Positions 40,481-49,046 of a DNA stretch of 64,000 nucleotides are shown piece by piece. Source of the stretch: Terriglobia bacterium (GTDB taxonomy: Bacteria > Acidobacteriota > Terriglobia > Bryobacterales > Bryobacteraceae); assembly GCA_020073265.1 (NCBI GenBank), contig JAIQFN010000004.1:62001-126000 (forward strand). The letters are read 5' to 3'. A model generated the notes under the pieces. That model was not told where the DNA came from, made no database searches, and saw only the letters and a program-made list of their open reading frames with translations. Position 1 is the first letter of the stretch. Every line of letters starts with the position of its first letter. A program made the translations under genes and the position numbers.

Positions 40481-41059
40481 ATGCGGAAGCACTTCAGTAA
40501 AGCAATGGCCGGCTGCGCGCTGGCGGTAGTGTGTCTGGCGCCGGCCGCCAGTGCACAGGCTCCGGCGGCGGGCGCTCAGGCCGTCCCGGTCAACGTGGTG
40601 GCTCATCCGACCTACGTTTCCATTCCTTTGGAAATCACGGTCAACCGTCCCGCGGCCGAGGTATGGAAGCGCGTCGGCAAGTTCTGCGATATCGGCGAGT
40701 GGTTCCGGATCCCGTGCACGATCACCGCGGGAAAAGACGGCGAGTTCGGCGCGGTGCGGTCCGTCGCGGGCGAGGTCCTGGTGGGGAAAACCGAGCTCTC
40801 CTATACCTACACCCAGACCGTGAGGGCCGACCGGCCATACAATCTCTATCACGGCACGTTGGAAGCGAGGCCGGTGACGGATACCACGTCGAAGCTGGTT
40901 TACACGCTGATGTTCGATAACTCGATGTTGGCGGACGACGCCGCCCGCGAAAAGGACAAGGCGCAGAAGACCGCGCAGTTCACGCGGGCACTAGAGAACA
41001 TGAAGATCCTGGCCGAAGGCGGCACGCTTCCGCCGGCTCCAGCACGCGGCGGCCGGTAA
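40481..41059 (+). CDS. Secreted SRPBCC (polyketide cyclase/START-like) protein
   Basis: This is a 192-aa exported protein. The signal peptide ends near APAASAQA. The mature part is an SRPBCC helix-grip fold: SIPLEITVNRPAAEVWKRVG, FCDIGEWFRIPCT, LSYTYTQTVRADRPY and MFDNSMLAD. These proteins hold hydrophobic ligands. GGAGGAATCC precedes the ATG at 40481; the frame opens at 40433. It follows the PQQ dehydrogenase by 130 bases and may be cotranscribed. Confidence 0.85.
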   Translation: MRKHFSKAMAGCALAVVCLAPAASAQAPAAGAQAVPVNVVAHPTYVSIPLEITVNRPAAEVWKRVGKFCDIGEWFRIPCTITAGKDGEFGAVRSVAGEVLVGKTELSYTYTQTVRADRPYNLYHGTLEARPVTDTTSKLVYTLMFDNSMLADDAAREKDKAQKTAQFTRALENMKILAEGGTLPPAPARGGR

Positions 41060-41114
41060 ATCGAGCTTCAACGTAGCGTTTGGGCGCCCGTTTCCAACCG
41101 GAGGCGGGCGCTTT

Positions 41115-41441
41115 TCAGTCGATCAATTCGTCCCATGCGAGCGCGTATCCCAAGGCGCGCTTTACTTCGCGATGACGCGATGGCGGTAAAGCGCCGGCCC
41201 GGGAATCGAGCCACCGTCGCGCGACGGTGCGGATGTTGTCGAGGTTGGCGACGCAGGATGAGGGCAGTCCTTCGCGGCGGCTTAGCCGGACCTCCACGGG
41301 AATGGCTCGGATGGTGGTGGTTACTTCGGCGACGATGAACTTGCTCAGATACTGATAGGCATCGTTGCGGCTCAAGAGCAACACGGGCCGGCGGCCTGCC
41401 GGGGCGGGCAAGTTGGCCCACCAGATCTCGAACTGCCTCAC
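41115..41441 (-). CDS. PemK/MazF-family toxin
   Basis: This 108-aa protein matches the PemK/MazF fold: RQFEIWWANLPAPAGRRPVL at the start, then LLLSRNDAYQYLSKFIVAEV and VANLDNIRTVAR. Family members are endoribonucleases that cut mRNA at short motifs. The start overlaps the end of the antitoxin gene by four bases. It forms a type II pair with the gene at 41438-41656. Confidence 0.9.
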   Translation of the reverse strand: MRQFEIWWANLPAPAGRRPVLLLSRNDAYQYLSKFIVAEVTTTIRAIPVEVRLSRREGLPSSCVANLDNIRTVARRWLDSRAGALPPSRHREVKRALGYALAWDELID

Positions 41442-41656
41442 GGCTTGTAGGCCTCGGGCGTGGACCAGTCGTCGGCATCCAGCGTCGAATCGGGCTGTTT
41501 GCGGTAGGCTTCGCGCATGGCGCGGTATTCCGCCTGACGGATGGCCTTGCGAATCGCCTGCCGGACGAACTCCGACCGTTGGCGTTTTCCGGGCGCGGCG
41601 ACCCGGTTCAATGCCGTCAGGGTCTGCTCGTCCAATTGGATCAGGAGCGGCTTCAT
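41438..41656 (-). CDS. Ribbon-helix-helix antitoxin of the PemK/MazF pair
   Basis: This 72-aa protein has a ribbon-helix-helix N-terminus (MKPLLIQLDEQTLTALNRVA, then RSEFVRQAIRKAI) and a C-terminal tail that should wrap the toxin (DADDWSTPEAYKP). The open frame runs far upstream (to 42097) but ATG 41656 fits the fold. No ribosome binding site is present. A perfect TATAAT (41667-41672 on minus) ends ten bases before the ATG, so the mRNA is likely leaderless or nearly so. The A/T-rich repeat ATATATATAT at the start may be the operator. Confidence 0.85.
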   Translation of the reverse strand: MKPLLIQLDEQTLTALNRVAAPGKRQRSEFVRQAIRKAIRQAEYRAMREAYRKQPDSTLDADDWSTPEAYKP

Positions 41657-41666
41657 ATATATATCT

Positions 41667-41672
41667 ATTATA
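41667..41672 (-). promoter_or_regulatory. -10 box TATAAT of the PemK toxin-antitoxin operon
   Basis: Read on the minus strand this is TATAAT, in the A/T-rich segment 41654-41680. It is unusually A/T-rich for this GC-rich window. The start codon follows after ten bases. Confidence 0.6.
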
Positions 41673-41743
41673 TAGAAGCTTGATATGGTCCTAGGAATTT
41701 CCGGCACGGAATCCGGATAACGTCTTCTTAGGAAGGGGACATC

Positions 41744-42172
41744 GTGACCAATGATGAGCAAGCCATCCAGGACATCCTGAGACAGCTCGAGGCTGCCTGG
41801 AATGCGAGCGACAGCGTGGGCTTCGCGGCGGCCTTTGCGGAGGATGCCAATTTCATCCAGATATTCGGGGGGCAACTGGATGGGCGTGGCGCCATTGAGG
41901 CCTCGCATCGGAGCATTTTCGACACGATCTACAAAGACAGCCGGGCCAGCTTCATGTTGCGGAGCATTCGCTTCGTTCGTCCCGACGTGGCCATCGTGTT
42001 CACCAAAACGCGCGTGGAGCTTGCCGCCGACGGCGCGACGCCCGAGATAGAGGCCCGGCCGACGATGGTTGTAGTGAAGGAGCAAGGGAAGTGGCAAATC
42101 ATGGCTCTCCAGAATACGAAGATTTCGGAGATGCCGGCCGCGGCGCAGGCGGCCAGCCGTCTTGCGACCTAG
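41744..42172 (+). CDS. SgcJ/EcaC family (SnoaL/DUF4440-like) protein
   Basis: This 142-aa protein has an NTF2-like fold: QAIQDILRQLEAAWNASDSV, FAEDANFIQIFGGQLDGRGA, and VVVKEQGKWQIMALQNTKI. SgcJ/EcaC proteins are small cytoplasmic proteins tied to secondary metabolism but found widely. It starts at GTG 41744 with GGAAGGGG before it. Similar proteins are at 45265 and 58200. Confidence 0.87.
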   Translation: MTNDEQAIQDILRQLEAAWNASDSVGFAAAFAEDANFIQIFGGQLDGRGAIEASHRSIFDTIYKDSRASFMLRSIRFVRPDVAIVFTKTRVELAADGATPEIEARPTMVVVKEQGKWQIMALQNTKISEMPAAAQAASRLAT

Positions 42173-42204
42173 GCCCTGGTAGCGCTACGGAGCGAACGGA
42201 ACCG

Positions 42205-42615
42205 TCAAGCCGGCTTCTCGCAGTTGACCATCCATGGAATGCCGAATTGGTCAACGAGCACGCCGAAACGAAGCGCCCAAAACGTTTCCTGGAGGGGCAT
42301 TTGAACAGTTCCGTTTTCTGCCAGCGCTTTGAAGATGCGCTCTGCTTCCACCGGATCACTGAGATTGAACTGTAGGGCGAAGCCCTGTGGCTTCTGATAC
42401 TGTTCCGGCGAAGCATCTGACCCGGAGAACATGAAGTTGGCGAGAGCGAACGTAGCATGACTGATCTTCTTTCGCCAATCGGCCGGCGTTTGCAGGTCCA
42501 TGGGTGTGTTCTCGTAGGTCATCATGAAGGTGGTCCTGCCGTGGAGACACTCCTCGTAGAACTTGAAGGCCGCTTCGCACTGGCCGTCGAACGCCAGATG
42601 TGGATACAACTGCAC
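42205..42615 (-). CDS. VOC/PhnB-like protein
   Basis: This is a 136-aa protein of the PhnB glyoxalase-like group: LYPHLAFDGQCEAAFKFYEE, MMTYENTPMDL, ISHATFALANFMFSGSDA and RFGVLVDQFGIPWMVN. Such proteins resemble 3-demethylubiquinone methyltransferase-like VOC dimers; the reaction is unknown. The start is GTG 42615, because AAGGAGG lies five bases before it and the family begins at this point. The longer open frame upstream is a shadow of the YncE-like gene. Confidence 0.85.
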   Translation of the reverse strand: MQLYPHLAFDGQCEAAFKFYEECLHGRTTFMMTYENTPMDLQTPADWRKKISHATFALANFMFSGSDASPEQYQKPQGFALQFNLSDPVEAERIFKALAENGTVQMPLQETFWALRFGVLVDQFGIPWMVNCEKPA

Positions 42616-42686
42616 GCCGCCCTCCTTGGAAGCCTGAACTGCCCGGATGCTTGAGGATACGTCCGCGAGCCTGTGCCGCGGCGATC

Positions 42687-43694
42687 TTAGCGCGCGGCTG
42701 GAGCGCGCTCGATCACCATCAACGTGAATGATCCGGGCAGCACCGGCGGTCTTCCACGGCCGGCCGCTTCGCCGAACTTCGCCGAGACGATGAAGACGCG
42801 GTGATTGGTTGGGTCGATCCCCATGTTGCGCGCGCCCTGCGGCGTCTCGACGTTTTCGACGACGCGATATTGGTCGGGAGTGTCCTGATGGATCACCGTC
42901 AGCGTGCCATTGGCATTGGAGGCGAAAGCGTTGCCCGAGGCCGGATCGAAGCCGGCGCCGTCGACGCCAGTGCCGATGGGGACGGTGGCGACCAGCTTGC
43001 CGGCCTGATAGTCGGAGATGGCCATCACGCCGCTGCGGCATCCGCTGAAGAGCCGATGGTGGGCGGTGTCGATGGCCATGGAGACGGGCTGCTTGCACGG
43101 GGCGGTGGGCCAGCGCCGCAACACGGTGGCTGCTTTGGCATCGATCTCCACCACTTCGCTCGAGTCGGTGAGATTCGCGTACACCTTGCCGTCGCCGGCT
43201 GAGGCGCCATATTCCGGTTTGCCGCCCAGCGCGATGTTGGTGATCAGAGTTCCGGCGCGCGGATCGATGACGGTGGAGGAATGTGCGTCGCCATTCAGCG
43301 TGAAGACGCGGTTGGAGGCGCTGTCGTAGAGGATGGCGTCGGCATCTTCGGCGGCGGGGATGCGGCCGAGCGTCTGAAAGGTTTTCAGATCGAACATGAC
43401 GACGGACTGGTCGTTACCCGAGGTGGCGAATCCATGACCGGTGGCGGGCGCGAGCGCGGTTCCGTGCGCACCCTGGATGCCGGTGACTTCGCCGAGCAGC
43501 GTCCCGTTGTCTTCGTCGACGACCATGACGCGATTGGTCCGGGCGATGAACAGGCGATGATTGGGTGGATCGGGCACGATGTAGTCCCAGCGGCCGTCGC
43601 CGCCCAGCGCGTAGGTGTGGGTGACGCGATACGAGGACTGCGCGAGGAGCGACGTTGCTGCAGCCAGGGTGAGGATGAACGCGATTTTGCGCAT
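42687..43694 (-). CDS. Secreted YncE-like beta-propeller protein
   Basis: This is a 335-aa exported protein with signal MRKIAFILTLAAATSLLAQ. The rest is a seven-bladed YVTN-type propeller: HRLFIARTNRVMVVDEDNGT, DLKTFQTLGRIPAAEDADAI, NRVFTLNGDAHSSTVIDP and HRLFSGCRSGVMAISD. Relatives bind DNA, metal or quinone-like ligands, but most have no known role. AAGGA precedes ATG 43694; the frame opens at 43730. Confidence 0.87.
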   Translation of the reverse strand: MRKIAFILTLAAATSLLAQSSYRVTHTYALGGDGRWDYIVPDPPNHRLFIARTNRVMVVDEDNGTLLGEVTGIQGAHGTALAPATGHGFATSGNDQSVVMFDLKTFQTLGRIPAAEDADAILYDSASNRVFTLNGDAHSSTVIDPRAGTLITNIALGGKPEYGASAGDGKVYANLTDSSEVVEIDAKAATVLRRWPTAPCKQPVSMAIDTAHHRLFSGCRSGVMAISDYQAGKLVATVPIGTGVDGAGFDPASGNAFASNANGTLTVIHQDTPDQYRVVENVETPQGARNMGIDPTNHRVFIVSAKFGEAAGRGRPPVLPGSFTLMVIERAPAAR

Positions 43695-43816
43695 GGTGTT
43701 CCTTTGTGCCGAGTATATCCCAGGCAGCACGCAACCAATTAATTTAGGATAAGCGTCTCCGGTTCATATGCTGCACGATGTACGATATTTGAGACGACGC
43801 GCGGGGAGAGCTATCG

Positions 43817-44043
43817 ATGATCGATCTGGTTGATACGCTGATTCTCGATCTTCTGGAGTGGGTGGCGAGCGGTGAGCGAAGCTATGCCGAGGTGATGGAC
43901 GCGTGGCGCACGTCCTGCCCAGGCTTCCGGTGTGGGAGGATGCGAACGATCGCGGTCTCATCACGACGGAGCGGGTGGACGGGCGCTTGATCGTTAAGAT
44001 CACGTCCGCGGGCCGCGCGTTTCTGGTGGAGCGCCGCCGCTAG
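43817..44043 (+). pseudogene. Frameshifted small winged-helix-like protein
   Basis: From ATG 43817 (GGGGAGAG upstream) the frame reads MIDLVDTLILDLLEWVASGE and AEVMDAWRTSCP, then goes out of frame. Another frame continues it well: LPVWEDANDRGLITTERVDG, then IVKITSAGRAFLVERRR and TAG at 44041. The span is 227 bases (3n+2), so one base is missing near 43921 after TGCCCA. Restored length is 75 residues. The end resembles the wing of a small HTH protein; I know the pattern as a widespread hypothetical protein but not its function. It is either real decay or a sequence error. Confidence 0.7.
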
Positions 44044-44063
44044 GCTTTCGAGTCAGGTTGCTC

Positions 44064-45227
44064 ATGGATGCAAAATCCGCAGCGCGAGAACGATTCGAGT
44101 CCGCCCGCGCGGGGCTGATCGAACTCAGCCACCGCATCCATGCGTACCCGGAGCTGGGCTTCGAGGAGGAGAAGTCGTCGGCGTGGCTGTGCGAGTGGCT
44201 GGCCGACGCGGGTTTCGCGGTGGAGAAAGGCATTTGCGAACTGCCCACGGCGTTTCGCGCGCGCTTCGGAACGGGCCCGCTGCACGTCGGGATTTGCGCG
44301 GAGTACGATTGTCTGCCAGGGATCGGGCATGCGTGCGGGCACAACATTATTGCCGCGTCGGCGCTGGGAGCAGCGCTGGCGGCGGCCAAAGTTGCGGACG
44401 AGGTGGGACTCACGGTCAGCGTGATCGGCACGCCGGCCGAGGAAGTGGGCAACGCCAGCGGCAAGATTCTACTGCTGGAGCGCGGCGGTTTCCGGGGCAT
44501 TCATGCCGCCATGATGGTGCATCCGGCGCCCTTCGATTTGCTGCGGGCGAAGATCATTGCGGCGTCCATGTTCGAGGTGCACTACACCGGGAAGGAGTCG
44601 CACGCCTCGGCTTTTCCGGAGCTGGGCGTGAACGCGGCGGACGCGTTGACGATCGCGCAGACGGCGCTGGGGTTGCTGCGGCAGCATATCCGATCGAGCG
44701 ATCGAATCCACGGCATTGTGACCAACGGCGGGGCCGCGCCGAACATTGTGCCCGCGCACACGTCGGCCAAGTACATCATTCGCGCCGAGACGCTGGATCA
44801 ACTGAGGGAACTGCGCCCCAGGGTGCATCGCTGTTTTGAGGCGGGAGAGCTGGCGACGGGCGCGAAGGTGGCGATCACCGGAGGTGACAAACCGTACGCC
44901 GAGATGCGGCACGACGAGCAAATGGCAGCGCTGTATCGCCGCAATTCGGAAGCGCTGGGGCGTCCGTTTCCGAATCTGGGCGAGTGGGAAACTCGGCCTA
45001 CGGCTTCCACCGACATGGGCAACGTTTCTCTGGCGATGCCGTCCATCCATCCGCTGATCGGGATCAATTCTCTGCCGGCGGTGAACCATCAGCCGGAGTT
45101 TGCCGCGCACTGCATCACTGCTGATGCGGATAAGGCGCTGGGGGATGGGGCCTTGGCGATGGCGTGGACCTGCATCGATCTTGCGAGTGAGCCTGACGTT
45201 CGCGAAGGGTTGACGGGCCGGCGGTAG
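44064..45227 (+). CDS. M20 family amidohydrolase/peptidase
   Basis: This 387-aa cytoplasmic metallohydrolase has the features of the M20D (AbgB/IAA-amino acid hydrolase-like) group: HRIHAYPELGFEEEKSS, AEYDCLPGIGHACGHN (80-94, metal-binding Cys/His), GTPAEEVGNASGK, and YTGKESHASAFPELGVNAAD in the lid domain. It should remove an acyl or aminobenzoyl group from an amino acid. The ATG at 44064 is preferred over TTG 44058. It lies directly after the frameshifted small gene and may share its promoter. Confidence 0.9.
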   Translation: MDAKSAARERFESARAGLIELSHRIHAYPELGFEEEKSSAWLCEWLADAGFAVEKGICELPTAFRARFGTGPLHVGICAEYDCLPGIGHACGHNIIAASALGAALAAAKVADEVGLTVSVIGTPAEEVGNASGKILLLERGGFRGIHAAMMVHPAPFDLLRAKIIAASMFEVHYTGKESHASAFPELGVNAADALTIAQTALGLLRQHIRSSDRIHGIVTNGGAAPNIVPAHTSAKYIIRAETLDQLRELRPRVHRCFEAGELATGAKVAITGGDKPYAEMRHDEQMAALYRRNSEALGRPFPNLGEWETRPTASTDMGNVSLAMPSIHPLIGINSLPAVNHQPEFAAHCITADADKALGDGALAMAWTCIDLASEPDVREGLTGRR

Positions 45228-45264
45228 CGACAGCGACGATTTACGTACTACCTGGAATCAGATA

Positions 45265-45708
45265 ATGACAAACGAAGGCCACAGGAGAGCGGCGGTGCTG
45301 ACGGCTGACGATGAGAACTCCATTCGCTTGCTGCTGGCTCGTTTGTACGACGCGTGGGCGCGTGGGGACGGCGACGCTTATGCGGCGTGCTTTACTCCGA
45401 AATCCGACTACATCACGTTCAATGGCATACATCTTCGCGGTCAAGCCGAGAATGCGGAACTGCATGGCGCGCTTTTCCGCAGGATACTCAAGGGAACCAA
45501 ACTGTCGGCCGAAATTGAGAGCGCCGAATTACTCTCGAGCGGTGTCGCGCTTGTTCATACCGTTGGGAGCGGGCGGAAGAAGTCCTATCAGACTTATGTC
45601 CTGGTAAAGTCCGATTCCGAATGGCTGATCAGATCGTTTCAGAACACACGGGTCCAGCCATTCAGTGTCTGGATCACACGCTGGATGCAAAAGCGGGCAG
45701 GGCGCTGA
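45265..45708 (+). CDS. SgcJ/EcaC family (SnoaL/DUF4440-like) protein
   Basis: This 147-aa NTF2-like protein reads DDENSIRLLLARLYDAWARG, YAACFTPKSDYITFNGIHL, and TYVLVKSDSEWLIRSFQNTR. No signal peptide is present. It follows the M20 gene by 37 bases in the same direction and may be cotranscribed. Reaction unknown. Confidence 0.85.
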   Translation: MTNEGHRRAAVLTADDENSIRLLLARLYDAWARGDGDAYAACFTPKSDYITFNGIHLRGQAENAELHGALFRRILKGTKLSAEIESAELLSSGVALVHTVGSGRKKSYQTYVLVKSDSEWLIRSFQNTRVQPFSVWITRWMQKRAGR

Positions 45709-45860
45709 TGGATGTTTCGGCCTTTAGACGGCCGGGCATGCTGGTTGATTGAGGCGGCGCTCATCGCTATCCGCGGCGAACCGGATAGGAGCATCGGCAG
45801 CCATTCAAACGAACCCCTACGGAGACTACCGTCCGGCTGGCAGGGATTAGCTCCAGTTGA

Positions 45861-45866
45861 TATACT
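45861..45866 (+). promoter_or_regulatory. -10-like TATACT upstream of the TonB receptor start
   Basis: TATACT ends ten bases before the ATG at 45877. No ribosome binding site is seen between them. Confidence 0.35.
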
Positions 45867-45876
45867 TCTGTTAGCC

Positions 45877-48423
45877 ATGGTTAATGCAGGATTACCGGAC
45901 TCAACGTTTTCTCCGGCGCTGGCGGTGGCGTTGTGCTGGTTGATCTGGGGACCTGTCGCAGCAAACGGCCAGTCTCTGGGCGGAGCCGGCACGCTCCGGG
46001 GGATGGTCAGAGACGCAACGGGCGCGCCGGTGCCGGAGGCTGCCGTCGAGCTGTCCAACCCGGTGAGGGATTTTTCGCGACGGACGAAAACTGCAACCGA
46101 CGGCACCTTCGCCATCAATGGCATTCCGGCCGGCGCCTACGGGCTGCAAGTTTCACTGGCGGGTTTCCAAACGTTCGTCGAGAGAGTCAACATCTCAAGC
46201 GCGATCCCGGTGGAACTGGAGGTGCGGCTCGAAGTGGCTGGTCAAAGGACCAGCGTGACGGTGGAAGCAGCCACGAGCAACCTGGTGGAGAACAAAGCTG
46301 TCGCCAGTGACACGATCGATCGCGAGTTTCTGGCCGGGCTGCCGACGGTGTCGGCCGATTCCGGGTTGAATGACGCGATCATTTCCACGACGCCCGGCAT
46401 CGCCGCCGATTCCAACGGATTTTTTCATCCTCTGGGCGATCATGCTCAGGTGAGCTACGTGATCGATGGGCAGCCGGTGTCGGACCAGCGCAACAAGGTT
46501 TTCTCGACGTCGATTCCGGCCAACGCGATTCAGTCGATGGAGGTCATCTCAGGCTCGCCTCCAGCCGAATACGGAGACAAGACCAGCCTGGTGATCAATG
46601 CCTCGACGCGATCGGGACTCGGCCAGAAGCCCACCGGGAGCTTGATCGCAGGCTACGGTTCCTTTGGCACGCTGGGCGAGGAAGCCACGCTGGGCCTGGG
46701 GGGCGCGCACTGGGGAAACTTCCTGGTAGTGAACGCGGAACGGACGGGCCGCTTTCTGGATACGCCGGAATTTTGGCCGATGCATGATTTCGGCAACATG
46801 GGAACCTTGTTCGACCGCATGGACTTCGAACGGGGACCCAAGGATGCCTGGCACCTGGACCTGCTGGCGGCGCGCAACTGGCTGCAGATTCCGAACACTT
46901 ACGATCAGCCACGCCAGGACCAGAAGCAAAAGGTGGTGTCATTCAATATTGCGCCAGGCTATCAACACACCATCGATTCGAGAACGCTGGTCAGCATCAG
47001 CGTTTTCGCGCGCCGCGATCAGGTGAACTACTATCCCAGCCGCGATCCGCTGGACGACTCGCCCGCGACTTTGGCTCAGGACCGTTCGCTGACGAATTTC
47101 GGAGTGCATGCGGACCTGTCGCAAGCGCGGGGCTGGCACAACTGGAAGATAGGACTGAACGCGGTGGAAACGCGGCTGGACGAGGCGTTCAGCCTTGGGA
47201 TTACTGATCCTGCCTACAATGCTCCCTACCTGAGCGACGGCCTGCCCAATCCACGATTCTTGAGCAGCCTGATGCCGTACGACCTGACTCGCGGGGGGCA
47301 ACTGTACCAGTTCCGCGGGAAGGCCAACATCAAGCAGGCCGCCGGCTTCCTGCAGGATTCCATCACGCTAGGCGACCTGACGCTGAACATTGGATTGCGG
47401 TTTGACTATTATGACGGTCTCACGGAGGGAGACGGTCTGGAGCCGCGCTGGGCGTTCTCCTACCTGTTCAAGCCGACCAGGACCGTGATTCGCGGGGGTT
47501 ACAGTCACACTTTGGAGACGCCCACCAACGAGAACCTGGTGGCTTCGAGTTCCACCGGTTCCGGGGGCCTGGCGAGCAACCTGTTCAAAGGGACGGCGGA
47601 ACAGCGACCGATTGGGCTAGGCAGCCGCAATCAATACGATGCCGGAATCCAGCAGAGCCTGAGCAGGTGGGTTCTGGTGGACGTGAGCTACTTCCGCAAA
47701 TACACGCGCAACGCTTTCGACTTCGATGCACTTTTCAGCACACCCATCACGTTTCCGATCGGGTGGAAGCAATCGAAGCTGGACGGAGTTGCGGCTCGCA
47801 TCAGCAGCATCGACATTCACGGGCTGCGGGTGTACGCGACCATGGGTCACGCGAACGCCAGGTTTTTCGGTCCGGAAAATGGCGGTATCATCTTCAATTC
47901 GAATCTGACGATTGGCGCCTACCGACAGGATCACGACCAGGTTTATCAGCAGAACGTGAATCTGCACTATCAAAGATCCAAGAATGGCTGGTGGGCGGAC
48001 TTTATCTGGCGCTACGATAGCGGACTGGTGGTGGGGGCGGTGAACAATCTGGCAGATGCGCTGGCGTTGACGGCCGATCAGCAATCGGCCATCGGTCTTT
48101 ACTGCGGAGACGAGCGAGCTATGCTGACCCATCGAATCACGGCTTGTGGTTTGCCTAGCTATGGCGCTGAGCGGATCAACATCCTGGCGCCTGGGACCGA
48201 GAACAATGACCGTAATCCGCCGCGAACCAAGTCTCGGAACATATTGAGCGTCAGCGCACAGACAGACAACGTGTTCCGTACGGAGCGCATCCGCACGATG
48301 GTACGTTTCACGGTGGTGAACCTGACCAACAAAGGCGCGCTCTACAATTTCCTGTCGCCGTTCAGTGGCACGCACTGGGTGGAGCCGCGTTCCTACCAGG
48401 TGCAGCTCGGTTGGGCTTTCTAG
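45877..48423 (+). CDS. TonB-dependent receptor with carboxypeptidase-like domain
   Basis: This is an 848-aa outer membrane protein. After the signal segment (ALAVALCWLIWGPVAANGQ) comes a carboxypeptidase-like domain (GTLRGMVRDATGAPVPEAAV; TDGTFAINGIPAGAYGLQVS), then a plug (VSYVIDGQPVSDQRNKVFST; SMEVISGSPPAEYGDKTSLV) and a barrel ending in QVQLGWAF with terminal Phe. ATG 45877 starts the signal peptide; the frame opens at 45712 but the upstream part is not protein-like. It is shorter than the receptor at the window start. Substrate unknown. Confidence 0.92.
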   Translation: MVNAGLPDSTFSPALAVALCWLIWGPVAANGQSLGGAGTLRGMVRDATGAPVPEAAVELSNPVRDFSRRTKTATDGTFAINGIPAGAYGLQVSLAGFQTFVERVNISSAIPVELEVRLEVAGQRTSVTVEAATSNLVENKAVASDTIDREFLAGLPTVSADSGLNDAIISTTPGIAADSNGFFHPLGDHAQVSYVIDGQPVSDQRNKVFSTSIPANAIQSMEVISGSPPAEYGDKTSLVINASTRSGLGQKPTGSLIAGYGSFGTLGEEATLGLGGAHWGNFLVVNAERTGRFLDTPEFWPMHDFGNMGTLFDRMDFERGPKDAWHLDLLAARNWLQIPNTYDQPRQDQKQKVVSFNIAPGYQHTIDSRTLVSISVFARRDQVNYYPSRDPLDDSPATLAQDRSLTNFGVHADLSQARGWHNWKIGLNAVETRLDEAFSLGITDPAYNAPYLSDGLPNPRFLSSLMPYDLTRGGQLYQFRGKANIKQAAGFLQDSITLGDLTLNIGLRFDYYDGLTEGDGLEPRWAFSYLFKPTRTVIRGGYSHTLETPTNENLVASSSTGSGGLASNLFKGTAEQRPIGLGSRNQYDAGIQQSLSRWVLVDVSYFRKYTRNAFDFDALFSTPITFPIGWKQSKLDGVAARISSIDIHGLRVYATMGHANARFFGPENGGIIFNSNLTIGAYRQDHDQVYQQNVNLHYQRSKNGWWADFIWRYDSGLVVGAVNNLADALALTADQQSAIGLYCGDERAMLTHRITACGLPSYGAERINILAPGTENNDRNPPRTKSRNILSVSAQTDNVFRTERIRTMVRFTVVNLTNKGALYNFLSPFSGTHWVEPRSYQVQLGWAF

Positions 48424-48544
48424 ACCGGTTCGGCTTCCGCCTGCTTTGTACCGCAGGGGGGCTGCGCATTTCTTAACACTTTCTTTATGCTGGCTGGGGC
48501 AATTTTGATACGAATTTTATGGCCGCTTTCCTACCCTGGAAGTA

Positions 48545-49042
48545 GTGGCGAGGTTCAAGTCAGCCGAATCGATCTTTATTGCTGCTCCGGTCGAGGAGCG
48601 GGACCGGCGCCTCCAACTCTACGTAATCTTCACTGATTTCGAAAGAACGCAGAAGGCGCTCGACGCCGCGCATGAGCTGGCGCGCGACTTAGAAGCTCGG
48701 CTGGTGCTACTGGCCGCGCAAGTTGTTCCGTATCCGCTGCCGCTGGAATCCCCGCCGGTTTCCGAGCAGTTTACCGAAAGCATCATGTCGCGATTGCTCC
48801 GCGAGCAGGAAGCGGAGATCGAAGCCAGGATCTATCTGTGCCGGGATCGCGACCAGACCATACGCCGCGCGCTGGGAGCGGATTCACTGGTGGTGATCGG
48901 GACGCGCGGGCGCTGGTGGCCGGGTGGCGAGAGAAAGCTGGCGCGGCTGCTGCGGCGGGACGGACACCACGTCATTCTGCTGGACGCCAAGCGAGCGCGG
49001 CCGGCCGCTGTGCGCCTCGAGCACATTCCATCGAGCCTATAG
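48545..49042 (+). CDS. Universal stress protein-like protein
   Basis: This 165-aa protein has an alpha/beta pattern of the USP kind: LQLYVIFTDFERTQKALDAA at the first strand-loop, ALGADSLVVIGTRGRWW and HHVILLDAKR at the end. The USP nucleotide motif G-2x-G-9x-G is only partly kept. Start GTG 48545 has TGGAAG before it. It ends four bases before the permease gene. In KdpD proteins a USP-like domain is fused to the sensor kinase; here it is a separate gene at the head of the unit, which is the basis for proposing a role in potassium sensing or transport. Confidence 0.65.
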   Translation: MARFKSAESIFIAAPVEERDRRLQLYVIFTDFERTQKALDAAHELARDLEARLVLLAAQVVPYPLPLESPPVSEQFTESIMSRLLREQEAEIEARIYLCRDRDQTIRRALGADSLVVIGTRGRWWPGGERKLARLLRRDGHHVILLDAKRARPAAVRLEHIPSSL

Positions 49043-49046
49043 AACT

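Noticed and set aside
42616-43098. N-terminal extension of the VOC gene
   Set aside because: It is antisense to the YncE-like gene and Arg/His-rich; the GTG at 42615 has a strong ribosome binding site.
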